Assembly (NCBI RefSeq): GCF_003056355.1
Contig: NZ_PYVW01000017.1
Span: forward strand, 1 to 64,000
Direction: 5' to 3'
From: Devosia naphthalenivorans
Lineage (GTDB): Bacteria; Pseudomonadota; Alphaproteobacteria; Rhizobiales; Devosiaceae
DNA: 64,000 bases
Position 1 is the first letter of the stretch. Each line of letters starts with the position of its first letter. This document shows, one piece after another, positions 36,899-48,435 of the stretch. The translations under genes and the position numbers were made by a program. The notes beneath the pieces were generated by a model. It saw nothing but the letters and a program-made list of their open reading frames with translations, did no database searches and was not told the origin of the DNA.

Positions 36899-37717
36899 AT
36901 GACAACCCAGATGGATATCATTACCGATCTTGGAGTCGCACCGACATTTGAGGCCTCGCGGGAGGCAGAGCGGCGCCTGGGGTTCCTCAAGGATTATCTC
37001 CAACGTTCGGGACTTCGGAGCTACGTACTCGGCATCAGCGGCGGCATCGACTCCACCACGGCAGCTTTGCTCGCTCAGCGTGCGGTACGCGAGTTGCGTG
37101 ACGAGGGATATGACGCGCAATTCGCCGCCGTGCGCTTGCCTTATGGGAATCAGGCCGACGAAGTAGATGCTCAGGCAGCGTTGAAGGCGATCAATCCGGA
37201 CAAGACCTTCACCGTCAATATCAAGCCCGCTGCGGATGCTATGTGGCAGCAGGTGAAATCGTCCGGCTTCCAGCCCACCGATGCGGCACAGGAGGATTTT
37301 CTCCTGGGCAACGTCAAGGCAAGACAGCGCATGATCGCCCAGTTCGCCCTCGCGGGCGGTCTCAAGGGCCTCGTCATCGGCACCGATCACGCGGCCGAAG
37401 CGGTGATGGGCTTCTTCACCAAATTCGGTGACGGCGCAGCCGATATCCTTCCCTTGGCCGGCCTCAACAAACGCAGGGTACGTGCGGTTGGCAAGCATCT
37501 CGGCGCCCCGGAAGAACTGGTGTTCAAGGTCCCCACGGCAGATCTCGAGAACAATGCTCCACTTCGGCCCGATGAGGATGCCTATGGCGTCACCTACGAT
37601 CAGATCGATGATTTCCTGGAAGGCAAGCAGATCGACGACGCAGCACAGGCCCGGATCATGCAGGCTTACCGGACGACCGCGCACAAACGTGCCTTGCCGG
37701 TAGCCGCAAACATCTAA
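36899..37717 (+). CDS. nadE: Ammonia-dependent NAD(+) synthetase
   Basis: NadE converts deamido-NAD to NAD using ammonia and ATP. The 272-residue single-domain form lacks a glutaminase domain. The ATP loop LGISGGIDSTTAALL is at about 44-58, followed by GTDHAAEAVMGFFTKFGDGAADILPL (seen as GTDHAAEAVMG and TKFGDGAADILPL), LPYGNQADE and KVPTADLE. Its stop codon overlaps the stop of the convergent ABC ATPase gene. Confidence 0.93.
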   Translation: MTTQMDIITDLGVAPTFEASREAERRLGFLKDYLQRSGLRSYVLGISGGIDSTTAALLAQRAVRELRDEGYDAQFAAVRLPYGNQADEVDAQAALKAINPDKTFTVNIKPAADAMWQQVKSSGFQPTDAAQEDFLLGNVKARQRMIAQFALAGGLKGLVIGTDHAAEAVMGFFTKFGDGAADILPLAGLNKRRVRAVGKHLGAPEELVFKVPTADLENNAPLRPDEDAYGVTYDQIDDFLEGKQIDDAAQARIMQAYRTTAHKRALPVAANI

Positions 37718-38520
37718 CCAACGCTGTGTGCAGTTGTCCTCAACGGAATGCAGAGCGGCCGCTGGTGCACCGGGTCGATTATGATCGTCGCTTCGACATC
37801 GAAGATGGCGGCGATCAGCGCTTCCGTCATCAGCGCTTCCGGCGGCCCGCTGGCGGCAAGCTTGCCCTCGTTCAGGAACACAAGTTGATCGGCATAGCGG
37901 GCGGCCAGGTTGAGGTCATGAAGGACCAGCACCACTGTGCGGCCGAAATCACGGTTCAGCTGCCGTACGAGTTCGAGGCAGTCGATCTGATGAGCCATGT
38001 CGAGGTGGTTGACCGGCTCGTCGAGGCAAATGATGTCGGTTTCCTGCGCCAGGACCATGGCGATCCACACCCGCTGCAACTGGCCACCCGATAGCGAGCC
38101 GATGGGGCGCTCCCGCAGATGGGTGACACCCGTGCCCGCCATGGCAGCGTTGAGGGCGCGGCTGTCTTCACGGCTCCAGGGCCGCAGCAGGCTCTGATGG
38201 GGGTAGCGACCGAGGCGGACGAGTTCCTCGACGGTCATGTCGCCGGGCGCCGATGGGCTTTGCGATAACAGCCCGATCTGGCGTGCAAGGTGTTTTTCGG
38301 AGAGGCTTGCCACGTCCGTGGTCTCGATCAGCACCTTGCCGGCGCTGGGCTTGTGGAGGCGGCGGATAGCCCGCAGCAGGCTCGATTTACCGCAACCATT
38401 GGGTCCGGCGAGAACCGTGATTTGTCCGCGTGGAATGTCCAGCGACAGTCCGTCGAGCACCGGGCCGCCGCCATAGCCGAGCGAGAGGCTGTCGACCGCG
38501 ATGGCTAAATCATCCGTCAT
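37714..38520 (-). CDS. Iron-siderophore ABC transporter, ATP-binding protein
   Basis: The 268-residue ATPase has Walker A GPNGCGKSS (about 39-47), a Q-loop at LLSQSP, the signature LSGGQLQRVW and Walker B IICLDEP, with an ABC layout like FecE/FepC/FhuC. It overlaps the upstream permease gene by 11 bases. It powers uptake through the two FecCD-type permeases encoded upstream, with the divergent binding proteins supplying substrate. Confidence 0.92.
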   Translation of the reverse strand: MTDDLAIAVDSLSLGYGGGPVLDGLSLDIPRGQITVLAGPNGCGKSSLLRAIRRLHKPSAGKVLIETTDVASLSEKHLARQIGLLSQSPSAPGDMTVEELVRLGRYPHQSLLRPWSREDSRALNAAMAGTGVTHLRERPIGSLSGGQLQRVWIAMVLAQETDIICLDEPVNHLDMAHQIDCLELVRQLNRDFGRTVVLVLHDLNLAARYADQLVFLNEGKLAASGPPEALMTEALIAAIFDVEATIIIDPVHQRPLCIPLRTTAHSVG

Positions 38521-39544
38521 GGCGCTGCCTGCTCATCAATAGGAAAAGAAAATAGGGGGCGCCGATCACCGCAGTGACGGTGCCGGCCGGCACTTCGACC
38601 GGAGAAAAGAGTACGCGCACGACCAGGTCGGCCCCCACCAGCATCAGCGCACCAAGCAGGAAGCTGCCGACGAGCCCAGCATAAACGCTACGACCGACAA
38701 GTAGCCGGGCCATGTGCGGCGCCATCAACCCGATGAAGCCCACCCCGCCCACGAAAGCCACAGCAACGGCGGTCAGGGCGGCCGCCAGGGCAAAGACCAC
38801 AATGCGGAAAACCGGCAGATCGAGCCCGACGCTGCGAGCGGAGGTCTCGTCGAGATCGGCAGGCGGCAGCTTGCGGGCAACGACCAGTGAAAGGACCAGC
38901 AGGGGCAGCAGCAGCAGGGCTGTGACCTGTATCTCGCTCCAGTTGATCTCATTGACAGCGCCGGCAATCCAGCGGGCAGCCTGGCTGGTGCGGTAGATGG
39001 GCCCGATCAGCATCAGCACCATGACCAGCGCCTTGAATACGGCGCCAACGGCAATGCCGAACAGAAGGAGTCGGATCGCAGAATTCGATTGCTGGCCGCT
39101 GAGGGTAAAAACCAGGACAATGCCGAGCGCCGCGCCCACCATCGCGGCCACCGGCTGGTAGGCGATGGAGGTCACGAGAGCGTTCGACTCATCGGAGAGC
39201 AACGCCAGGAAGATAACCACACCGAGCGCGGCACCGTCGATCACGCCAAGGATGCCCGGTGACGCCAGGGAGTTCCGGGTGATCTTCTGGAGCAGGAACC
39301 CGGCAGTTGCCATGGCACCGCCAGCGATGGCGGCTATCACCACCCGGGGCAGGCGCAATTGAAGAACAATAAGCTTCTGCGTTTTTTCGCCGGCGCCAAG
39401 GATCGTTGCAGCCACCTGGTCGATCGGTATCCAGCTCGAGCCAAAGGCGACGCCGCTGAGGCACAGCAACACGCAAGCCACGGTCAGCACGACAAGGCTT
39501 GTTGGCGCGCGCGCCGCAGCAAGATTTGTCGACAGATGGCTCAT
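38510..39544 (-). CDS. Iron-siderophore ABC transporter permease (FecCD family)
   Basis: The 344-residue protein has about ten membrane segments and the FecCD motifs LRLPRVVIAAIAGGAMATAG (as LRLPRVV then GGAMATAG), ARWIAGAVNEINW and VGFIGLMAPHMARLLVG, the last being the coupling region to the ATPase. It is the second of two permeases and overlaps the first by four bases and the ATPase gene by eleven. Confidence 0.92.
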   Translation of the reverse strand: MSHLSTNLAAARAPTSLVVLTVACVLLCLSGVAFGSSWIPIDQVAATILGAGEKTQKLIVLQLRLPRVVIAAIAGGAMATAGFLLQKITRNSLASPGILGVIDGAALGVVIFLALLSDESNALVTSIAYQPVAAMVGAALGIVLVFTLSGQQSNSAIRLLLFGIAVGAVFKALVMVLMLIGPIYRTSQAARWIAGAVNEINWSEIQVTALLLLPLLVLSLVVARKLPPADLDETSARSVGLDLPVFRIVVFALAAALTAVAVAFVGGVGFIGLMAPHMARLLVGRSVYAGLVGSFLLGALMLVGADLVVRVLFSPVEVPAGTVTAVIGAPYFLFLLMSRQRHDG

Positions 39545-40572
39545 GCTATCCGCCGGCGGAGAAGCAGGACAAGGACAATGCCGCCCACCACGGCGGTTAC
39601 CGCACCGACCGGAGCTTCAAGCGGGAAGATAACAAACCGCGCCGCCACATCGGCGAGCGTCGTGTAGACAGCGCCCACCAGTGCAGCAGCGATGATTTGC
39701 CGGTCATGACGTAATCCGACGAGGCGGCGCGCCGCATGAGGTACCACGAGGCCCACGAAGCTGACCGGGCCGGCCATCGCCACGGCAGCGCCGGTCAGGA
39801 GGGCAACGGAAAAGAAGCAGCCGATCCGCACGAGGCCGACCGGCACGCCCAGGCTGGTGGCGGTGGAATCGTCCGCCTGTAGAGCGTCGAGGGGCCGGGC
39901 GAGCAGGAAGGCGATGACAGCGCCGACAAGCACGAACGGGCCGCAGTTGATGACGAGTGTCATGGGGCGATCGACAAACGAGCCGGCAAGCCAGAACAGC
40001 AGGTTCTGCAACTGCGCTTCGTTGGTGGTGAGAATGATCTGGACGAAAGATTGCCCGAGCCCCGCGATGGTGACGCCGATGAGGACGATCCGCAATGGCG
40101 ATAAGCCGCCGGCGCCGGCAGCGATGGCGAACACCACGAGGCTGGTGACGAGGGCGCCAAGCGCCGCGGTCAGCGACAATCCGGCAAGCGAGCCAATGCC
40201 GAATACACTGCTCGCCACTACGACAGCGAGCGATGCGCCGGCATTGAGCCCAAGCGTGTCCGGCGATGCGATGCGGTTGCGTGAAAGCGTCTGCACCTGA
40301 ACGCCTGCAATGCCAAGGGCAGCGCCGACCAGAGGGGCGATCACCGCACGCGGCAGACGTAGATTGGTGAGAACCGTTGCGGCCTCAGTGCCGTCGAAGT
40401 GAAACAACGCGTCCCAAAGCTGCCCAAGATCATAGATGCGGTAGCCAACCGTCGCGCTCACCAGCATTGCGGCGATCAGCGTCGCGACGAGCAACGCGTA
40501 GATCGGCACAAGGCTCGCTGTACCGGCGCGAGTGACAGCTGTGGGTGCGATATCCGACAGGGGTGCGTCCAA
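39541..40572 (-). CDS. Iron-siderophore ABC transporter permease (FecCD family)
   Basis: The 343-residue protein is the partner permease, with LRLPRAVIAPLVGAALGIAGVQ and VSFVGLVVPHAARRLVG motifs (given here as separate short stretches: LRLPRAVIAPLVG and VSFVGLVVPHAARRL). An N-terminal cytoplasmic tail of about 20 residues precedes the first membrane segment. It starts the minus-strand transport unit, 86 bases from the divergent binding-protein gene. Confidence 0.92.
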   Translation of the reverse strand: MDAPLSDIAPTAVTRAGTASLVPIYALLVATLIAAMLVSATVGYRIYDLGQLWDALFHFDGTEAATVLTNLRLPRAVIAPLVGAALGIAGVQVQTLSRNRIASPDTLGLNAGASLAVVVASSVFGIGSLAGLSLTAALGALVTSLVVFAIAAGAGGLSPLRIVLIGVTIAGLGQSFVQIILTTNEAQLQNLLFWLAGSFVDRPMTLVINCGPFVLVGAVIAFLLARPLDALQADDSTATSLGVPVGLVRIGCFFSVALLTGAAVAMAGPVSFVGLVVPHAARRLVGLRHDRQIIAAALVGAVYTTLADVAARFVIFPLEAPVGAVTAVVGGIVLVLLLRRRIA

Positions 40573-40585
40573 TAAGGTGAAGTTG

Positions 40586-40609
40586 ACAGTCAGAATTTTT
40601 TCTGACTGT
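40586..40609. promoter_or_regulatory. Perfect palindrome between the divergent siderophore-transport units (iron-responsive operator candidate)
   Basis: Arms ACAGTCAGAA (40586-40595) and TTCTGACTGT (40600-40609) flank TTTT. It lies 14 bases outside the permease start and 50 bases before the binding-protein start, where one regulator could control both units. The AGAA-N-TTCT core resembles the Irr iron-control element of rhizobia, although the spacer is four bases rather than three. The regulator is inferred. Confidence 0.6.
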
Positions 40610-40658
40610 TTGTCGAAACCATTTCCGGACCCAAATTGTCAAGTTCCGAGGAGGAATC

Positions 40659-41573
40659 ATGAACATCCTTCGTCGTACGCTGCTGGCTTTTGCCGTTGCG
40701 GCCATCGTCGGCAGCCCTGCGTTCGCGCGCGAAATCACCCACGCGATGGGCGTGACCGATGTGCCCGACAATCCGCAGCGGATCGTGGTTCTGACCAATG
40801 AAGGCACGGAAGCTTTGCTTGCGGTCGGAATTACCCCGGTCGGCGCTGTTCGCTCATGGCTCGGCGATCCATGGTACGCCCACATCGCCGACGACATGGC
40901 CGACGTGACGGTGGTTGGCGAAGAGTCGGCAATAAACCTAGAAACGATCGCTGCACTCGAACCCGATCTGATCCTGGGCAACAAGACGCGCCAGGAAAAG
41001 AGCTATGATCAGCTCTCGGCTATCGCGCCGACGGTCATGTCGGAGCGCCTGCGCGGCGACTGGAAGATCAACATGGCGCTCTATACCGATGCTGCCGGCA
41101 AGGGGGACGAGGGCAAGGCTGCGCTGACAGCGTTCGATGCCAGGGCTGCCAAGCTGGGCGAACAAGCCGGTCCTCTCCTTGAGGAGGAAGTCTCGCTCGG
41201 CCGTTTCATGCCCGCACTGACCCGGATCTATTACAAGGACACCTTCGCCGGCCTTATTCTCGAGCAGATCGGTTTTCATCGTCCAGCTGTGCAGGACAAG
41301 CCTGAGTTCGCCGACGATGTCGGCAAGGAACGTATTCCCGACTTCAATGGCGACCGCTTGTTCTACTTCGTCTACGAAACCGGCGACGGCGCAGCCGAGC
41401 AGCAGGCTAGCGACTGGACCAGCGATCCCCTGTGGCAGGACTTGCCAGTGGTGAAGGCGGGCAAGGCCTACCCGGTCGATGACGCGGTCTGGAACACTGC
41501 AGGTGGCATTATTGCCGCGAACCTCCTCCTCGACGATATCGAACGCATCTACGAACTGCCACCCACCCGCTAG
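40659..41573 (+). CDS. Siderophore-binding periplasmic protein, first of two paralogues
   Basis: The 304-residue protein has a signal peptide (MNILRRTLLAFAVAAIVG, cut after AFA). A type III helical-backbone binding fold follows, with REITHAMGVTDVPDNPQRIVVL at the start (seen as HAMGVTDVPDNPQR) and the LEPDLILGNK motif. It should capture the ferric chelate for the divergent ABC permeases. GAGGAGG precedes the ATG. The next gene encodes a close paralogue. Confidence 0.9.
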   Translation: MNILRRTLLAFAVAAIVGSPAFAREITHAMGVTDVPDNPQRIVVLTNEGTEALLAVGITPVGAVRSWLGDPWYAHIADDMADVTVVGEESAINLETIAALEPDLILGNKTRQEKSYDQLSAIAPTVMSERLRGDWKINMALYTDAAGKGDEGKAALTAFDARAAKLGEQAGPLLEEEVSLGRFMPALTRIYYKDTFAGLILEQIGFHRPAVQDKPEFADDVGKERIPDFNGDRLFYFVYETGDGAAEQQASDWTSDPLWQDLPVVKAGKAYPVDDAVWNTAGGIIAANLLLDDIERIYELPPTR

Positions 41574-41602
41574 GGTTGTATGGACTCTCAGCGCGGTGCT
41601 GC

Positions 41603-41660
41603 CTCTTTCCCTTCCCCCCTGAGGGGAGAAGGTGGCCCGCAGGGCCGGATGAGGGGTTCA
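41603..41660. repeat. Dispersed repeat, family D (CCCTGAGGGGAGAAGGTGGC type)
   Basis: The stretch between the two paralogues contains the CCTGAGGGGAGAAGGTGGCC and GGGCCGGATGAGGGG units of a repeat commonly found between genes of this bacterial group. Similar words occur near 23998-24020. I saw no second full copy in the window. Confidence 0.5.
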
Positions 41661-41777
41661 GCCTCGGGGCTTGAGCCGATGTGCCCGCCCCCTGAGGGCA
41701 CAATAGGAACCGACATACCGCTTAACCGTCCACACGCCCTGGGCGCCTGAATTATCCACCCTTCGATTTGGGTTGCC

Positions 41778-42689
41778 ATGAACAAGATCATCTTCGCCGC
41801 CGCAGCCTTTCTTGCCGTGATCGCCCCCGCACAAGCGCGTGAGATCACCCATGCGATGGGGACGACCGAGGTGCCGGACAATCCGGTACGCATCGCCATT
41901 CTGACCAACGAGGGGACTGAGGCACTGCTCCACATGGGCGTGGTGCCCGTAGGCGCCGCACAGTCCTGGGAAGGCGACCCGTTCTATCCGCATCTCGCCG
42001 ATAAGCTCGGCGATGCGGTGTCGCTGGGCACCGAAACGGCGATCAACCTCGAAGTGCTGGCCTCGCTCGAACCGGACCTGATCATCGGCACCAAGATGCG
42101 CCAGGAAAAAATATACGAGCAACTGTCTGCTATCGCGCCAACGGTTATGTCAGAAACGATCGGCGCCGCCTGGCTGGACAATTACAGCTTCTATGGCTCC
42201 GTGATCGGTATCGACGACGAGGCGGCCGCTGGGATCGCGGCGCTCGAAGCCAGGGCAGGGACCTTGCGCGAAGAGATCGGAGAGGGCATCAACGAAGAGA
42301 TTTCGTTGGTGCGGTTCGCGCCAGGACGGACGCGCATCTATTCCGACCACTCCTTCCCGGGCATTGTGCTTGACCTTGTGGGATTTGCTCGCCCGGCGTT
42401 GCAGCGCAGCGAGGAGACCTTTGTCGAAATCGGCAAGGAGCGCATTCCTGAAATGCGCGGCGATCGCATCTTCTACTTCGCTCCCGATGCCGATCCGCAG
42501 GACTCTCTCAGCAATCTTGACGAATGGCTCAATGACCCACTCTGGCTTGGCCTCGAAGCGGTCAAGGCCGGCAAGGCTCAGCGCGTCAACGAACTTGCCT
42601 GGAATCTTGGGGGTGGCATCTACTCAGCACATATGATGCTTGACCAACTCGCCGAGATTTACGGCGTCAAGCTGCCGGCAGCTGAGTGA
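41778..42689 (+). CDS. Siderophore-binding periplasmic protein, second paralogue
   Basis: This 303-residue protein is clearly related to the preceding gene product: both have HAMG-T-x-VPDNP at mature position about 5, ILTNEGTEALL, and the IGKERIPE/GKERIPD segment near residue 225. The signal peptide ends AQA. Divergence is large enough to suggest different ligands or affinities. Its stop overlaps the start of the Fe-S reductase gene as GTGA, so the two are coupled. Confidence 0.9.
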   Translation: MNKIIFAAAAFLAVIAPAQAREITHAMGTTEVPDNPVRIAILTNEGTEALLHMGVVPVGAAQSWEGDPFYPHLADKLGDAVSLGTETAINLEVLASLEPDLIIGTKMRQEKIYEQLSAIAPTVMSETIGAAWLDNYSFYGSVIGIDDEAAAGIAALEARAGTLREEIGEGINEEISLVRFAPGRTRIYSDHSFPGIVLDLVGFARPALQRSEETFVEIGKERIPEMRGDRIFYFAPDADPQDSLSNLDEWLNDPLWLGLEAVKAGKAQRVNELAWNLGGGIYSAHMMLDQLAEIYGVKLPAAE

Positions 42690-43540
42690 CGCGGGAGTTC
42701 TGCACCGACCGCGCCATTGCGTGCGGTGAACCGCTGGCGGGCACAGGTGCGATCGCTGAACGGCATCTGTTTCTCGTATGGCCGAAAACCAAATGGCGGC
42801 GTCCGAGGTTCGAATCCGAGGGGTTTACGCCCGAACTCACCGCTGCCATGCGGGCAACCAGCGGCGCGAAAAGCTATGTGGGCCTGATTGCAGGTGACGG
42901 TCCGGAGCTGGAACTCCGCTCCTTTCCTGACAATCGCCGCATGACGGCGCGCGACCAATCGCATCTGGCCGAAATTATTCTCGCGTGGGGCAGGGGCGAA
43001 CCGCTTGCAGGAGCAAGTTCAAATCGCCGAGCCATCCTCTGTTGCACTGATGCGAGGACCGATGCCTGTTGCGCCCGCTACGGCTTCCCGCTTTTCAAGG
43101 CACTGTCTAGTGCTGCCCCTTCGTTCGATATCGACATCCTCCAGTGCACCCATGTCGGCGGGTGCCATTTTGCCCCCTCCGTCATCGTAATGCCAAATCG
43201 GCATCGCTACGGACGGCTGTCTCCGACCGACGTTCCGGCCTTTCTAGAAGCCATTTCGTCCGACGAACTCTACCTGCCGAACTATCGTGGCAACCCCCAG
43301 CTCAGTGAAGTGGAGCAGGCTGCGGAGCTTGCCGCCCATCTCCAGAATTCCTCTGCGAGCCAAAGCGACGTAATTGTTCTGGGCACCGAGGAAGCCGGCG
43401 AAGGGGCCGTTGTTCGACTTGAGGTGCGAGGAGCGCCGACAGAAGTCAGATTGCAACGCACCGATTTCGCCATTCACTCCAATTGCCGAAATCTTGACGG
43501 ACCGCCCAAGCTGGTGAGCCGGTGGTTGGCCGAGAAATAA
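42686..43540 (+). CDS. Sucrase/ferredoxin-like (Apd1-type) Fe-S protein, probable ferric-siderophore reductase
   Basis: The 284-residue protein belongs to the Suc_Fer-like family: an N-terminal part, then a thioredoxin-like ferredoxin with ILCCTDARTDACCARYGFPL (C119, C120, C128, C129). The cluster motif at 154-161 reads CTHVGGCH. In known relatives this motif is HxGGH, with both histidines binding a [2Fe-2S] cluster. Here the second histidine is C160, next to H161. Translational coupling to a siderophore-binding protein suggests it reduces the imported ferric chelate in the cytoplasm, which is an inference. GTG start. Confidence 0.78.
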   Translation: MTREFCTDRAIACGEPLAGTGAIAERHLFLVWPKTKWRRPRFESEGFTPELTAAMRATSGAKSYVGLIAGDGPELELRSFPDNRRMTARDQSHLAEIILAWGRGEPLAGASSNRRAILCCTDARTDACCARYGFPLFKALSSAAPSFDIDILQCTHVGGCHFAPSVIVMPNRHRYGRLSPTDVPAFLEAISSDELYLPNYRGNPQLSEVEQAAELAAHLQNSSASQSDVIVLGTEEAGEGAVVRLEVRGAPTEVRLQRTDFAIHSNCRNLDGPPKLVSRWLAEK

Positions 43541-43649
43541 GGCCCAGGATCGACGCACCGAGCTTGTACATTTTAGTCTAGGTTAATCGGCTTATTTTGG
43601 GTTGATCGTGATTCAGGTAGGTTCCGCCACTTTAGTGGAGTGCTGGAAT

Positions 43650-43793
43650 ATGCTGGCAAGAGTAGGCTATTTCCTCGGTGTCTCGGTTATTACAGCCGTG
43701 GCAGTGATCCCGGTCAGCGTACTGGTGGCGGTGTGGCTAGTAGCGGCTGTTGCATTAGCGGTTGAGGCGGTCGTCCTTGTGCTGGCATTTTGA
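43650..43793 (+). CDS. Possible small single-pass/hairpin membrane protein
   Basis: A 47-residue frame from ATG at 43650 is almost wholly hydrophobic (VGYFLGVSVITAVAV, then VSVLVAVWLVAAVALAVEA), with a GGAG site nine bases upstream. A TTG at 43602 would add 16 residues. Such composition fits a small inner-membrane protein, but there is no homology I recognise and it may be chance. Confidence 0.35.
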   Translation: MLARVGYFLGVSVITAVAVIPVSVLVAVWLVAAVALAVEAVVLVLAF

Positions 43794-44137
43794 TTCCTTT
43801 GGCTGCCCCCTTTCGCATGGCGTTGGGCTGATCCATTCATAGCGGGCTGGTTGCGGTTCTTCTTCGATTGACATTCGTTTTGCTTTCACCCTAACCTTCA
43901 CTCGTTCTTGAAGACCGGAAAACCGGCCAAGGACGGGAGGACACTTTGGGCGGTACGCGTATCCACGACCCCGTGGTGATTGGCGCCGGCTTCAACGGCC
44001 AACGCATCTTCAGCGATGCGATTGGCCGAAGCTGCAGCCCGCTCGTGCCTGAAGCCGGCAGCAATAGTTCTTTGCTCTGCGTCTGCCAGGCGACTTCCAA
44101 GCCGCATTCCTCAATGATTGCCGGCTAGGAGGCTGGG
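43794..44137. other. Intergenic region upstream of the glycerol ABC operon
   Basis: These 344 bases probably hold the promoter of the glpS-V operon. Short open frames occur on both strands (for example minus 43898-44107), but none has a ribosome site or recognisable product. In related bacteria glpR and glpD usually precede glpS; no remnant of either is recognisable here. Confidence 0.4.
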
Positions 44138-45211
44138 ATGCTCGAGCTGCGCAATATCAACAAGCAGTCCGGCGCCGAAAAACATCTCAGCGACATTTCC
44201 CTGCGCCTTGAACGCGGCACCCTCAATGTGCTGCTCGGCCCGACGCTGTCCGGCAAGACCAGCCTGATGCGCATCATGGCGGGGCTCGACCGCCCGACGA
44301 GCGGTACCATCCATGTCGATGGCGTCGATGTCACCGGCGTTTCCCCCCAGAAGCGCGACGTCGCCATGGTATTCCAGCAGTTCATCAATTACCCGTCGAT
44401 GACGGTTTACGAGAATATTGCCTCGCCCATGCGTGTGGCCCGTGCCGACCGCAAGAGCATCGACGATGCCGTGCAACGCGCCGCCGCGTTGATGAAGCTG
44501 ACACCCTATCTCGATCGCATGCCGCTCAATCTGTCCGGTGGCCAACAGCAGCGCACCGCCCTTGCGCGCGCCATCGTCAAGAATGCCGGCCTAGTGCTGC
44601 TCGATGAGCCGCTCGCCAACCTCGACTACAAACTCCGCGAGGAACTGCGGGCCGAATTGCCGCGCATCTTCGCGGAAAGCGGCACCATCTTCGTCTACGC
44701 CACTACCGAACCATCCGAAGCGCTCCTTCTTGGGGGCAACACGGCAACGCTGGCACAAGGCCACGTGACCCAATTCGGGCCGACCATTGACGTCTTCCGT
44801 AGCCCCGTCGATCTGGTGACGGCACGCACCTTCGCCGATCCGCCGCTCAACACCATTTCCGCTGACAAGACCGGCAATACCTTCGTGCTCGAAAGTGGCG
44901 TCGGCATTCCGGCCGTGGACGCCATTGCTGATGGCATCTACACCATCGGCTTTCAGCCCCACCATCTGTCGCTGACGCCATCGGGCGCCGAGGCCGTCGC
45001 TCTGCGCACGGTAGTGGCAGCACTCGAAATCACCGGCTCCGAAAGCTTCGTTCACCTCCGGTTTGTCGGCGCGGACTGGATCATGTTGACACCCGGCGTG
45101 CAGGATTTTGCCGTCGGTCAAGAGATCGAAGTCTTCCTCGATCCACGCCTGCTGCTCGTCTTCGACGGCACCGGAAGAGCTGTCGGCCAAACGCCGGCTC
45201 TAGCGGCATAG
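44138..45211 (+). CDS. glpS: Glycerol ABC transporter ATP-binding protein GlpS
   Basis: The 357-residue ATPase has Walker A GPTLSGKTS (about 31-39), Q-loop VFQQF, signature LSGGQQQRTALARA, Walker B LVLLDEPLAN, and a C-terminal TOBE-type regulatory region (about 240-350). Two different ATPases followed by two permeases, a DUF2160 protein and a large binding protein is the arrangement described for rhizobial glpSTPQUV glycerol uptake. The symbol is given on that gene order. Confidence 0.85.
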   Translation: MLELRNINKQSGAEKHLSDISLRLERGTLNVLLGPTLSGKTSLMRIMAGLDRPTSGTIHVDGVDVTGVSPQKRDVAMVFQQFINYPSMTVYENIASPMRVARADRKSIDDAVQRAAALMKLTPYLDRMPLNLSGGQQQRTALARAIVKNAGLVLLDEPLANLDYKLREELRAELPRIFAESGTIFVYATTEPSEALLLGGNTATLAQGHVTQFGPTIDVFRSPVDLVTARTFADPPLNTISADKTGNTFVLESGVGIPAVDAIADGIYTIGFQPHHLSLTPSGAEAVALRTVVAALEITGSESFVHLRFVGADWIMLTPGVQDFAVGQEIEVFLDPRLLLVFDGTGRAVGQTPALAA

Positions 45212-45221
45212 CGGAGGGGAC

Positions 45222-46292
<1,071 letters not shown>

Positions 46293-46294
46293 GG

Positions 46295-48060
<1,766 letters not shown>

Positions 48061-48072
48061 GGGGAGGGCGCC

Positions 48073-48354
48073 ATGGATTTTGCTTGGATGGCATGGACCT
48101 GGCCTACCGCCGCCTTCTTCGGCACGATCTTCCTCATGCTTGTTGGCATGGCGATCTGGGAGTGGCGTGTGCCCGGCGGCAGCCCTCGGGTCGGCATCCT
48201 GCGCTTCGAGACGACACGAGGCGACCGCCTCTTCATCTCGCTGCTCGGCAGCGCCTTCATCAATCTTGCCTGGCTGGGTCTGGTAGGGCCCCAGCTGTGG
48301 TGGAGTCTCGCCCTGTCGGTGGTCTACGCCATCTGCGTGTTCCGCTTTGTCTAG
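48073..48354 (+). CDS. glpU: DUF2160-family small membrane protein GlpU
   Basis: The 93-residue protein has three hydrophobic segments (about 8-30, 52-68, 72-90), with the motif MDFAWMAWTWPTAAFFG at its start and WRVPGGSPRVGILRFETTRGDRLF in the loop (seen as EWRVPGGSPRVGILRF). DUF2160 genes occur almost only inside glycerol ABC operons. Its exact role in transport is unknown. GGAGGG precedes the ATG. Confidence 0.85.
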   Translation: MDFAWMAWTWPTAAFFGTIFLMLVGMAIWEWRVPGGSPRVGILRFETTRGDRLFISLLGSAFINLAWLGLVGPQLWWSLALSVVYAICVFRFV

Positions 48355-48435
48355 GGCAACATAGGTCGGGATAGGCGTGGCGCGAAAGCTGCTCCATCCC
48401 GTTTTCGAGAAGTTGAATTTCAAGGGAGGATTGGA

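Noticed and set aside
43891-44107. Minus-strand 69-codon frames upstream of glpS
   Set aside because: Two overlapping frames start nearby in different phases, neither with a ribosome site or any recognisable family, so coding is not supported.
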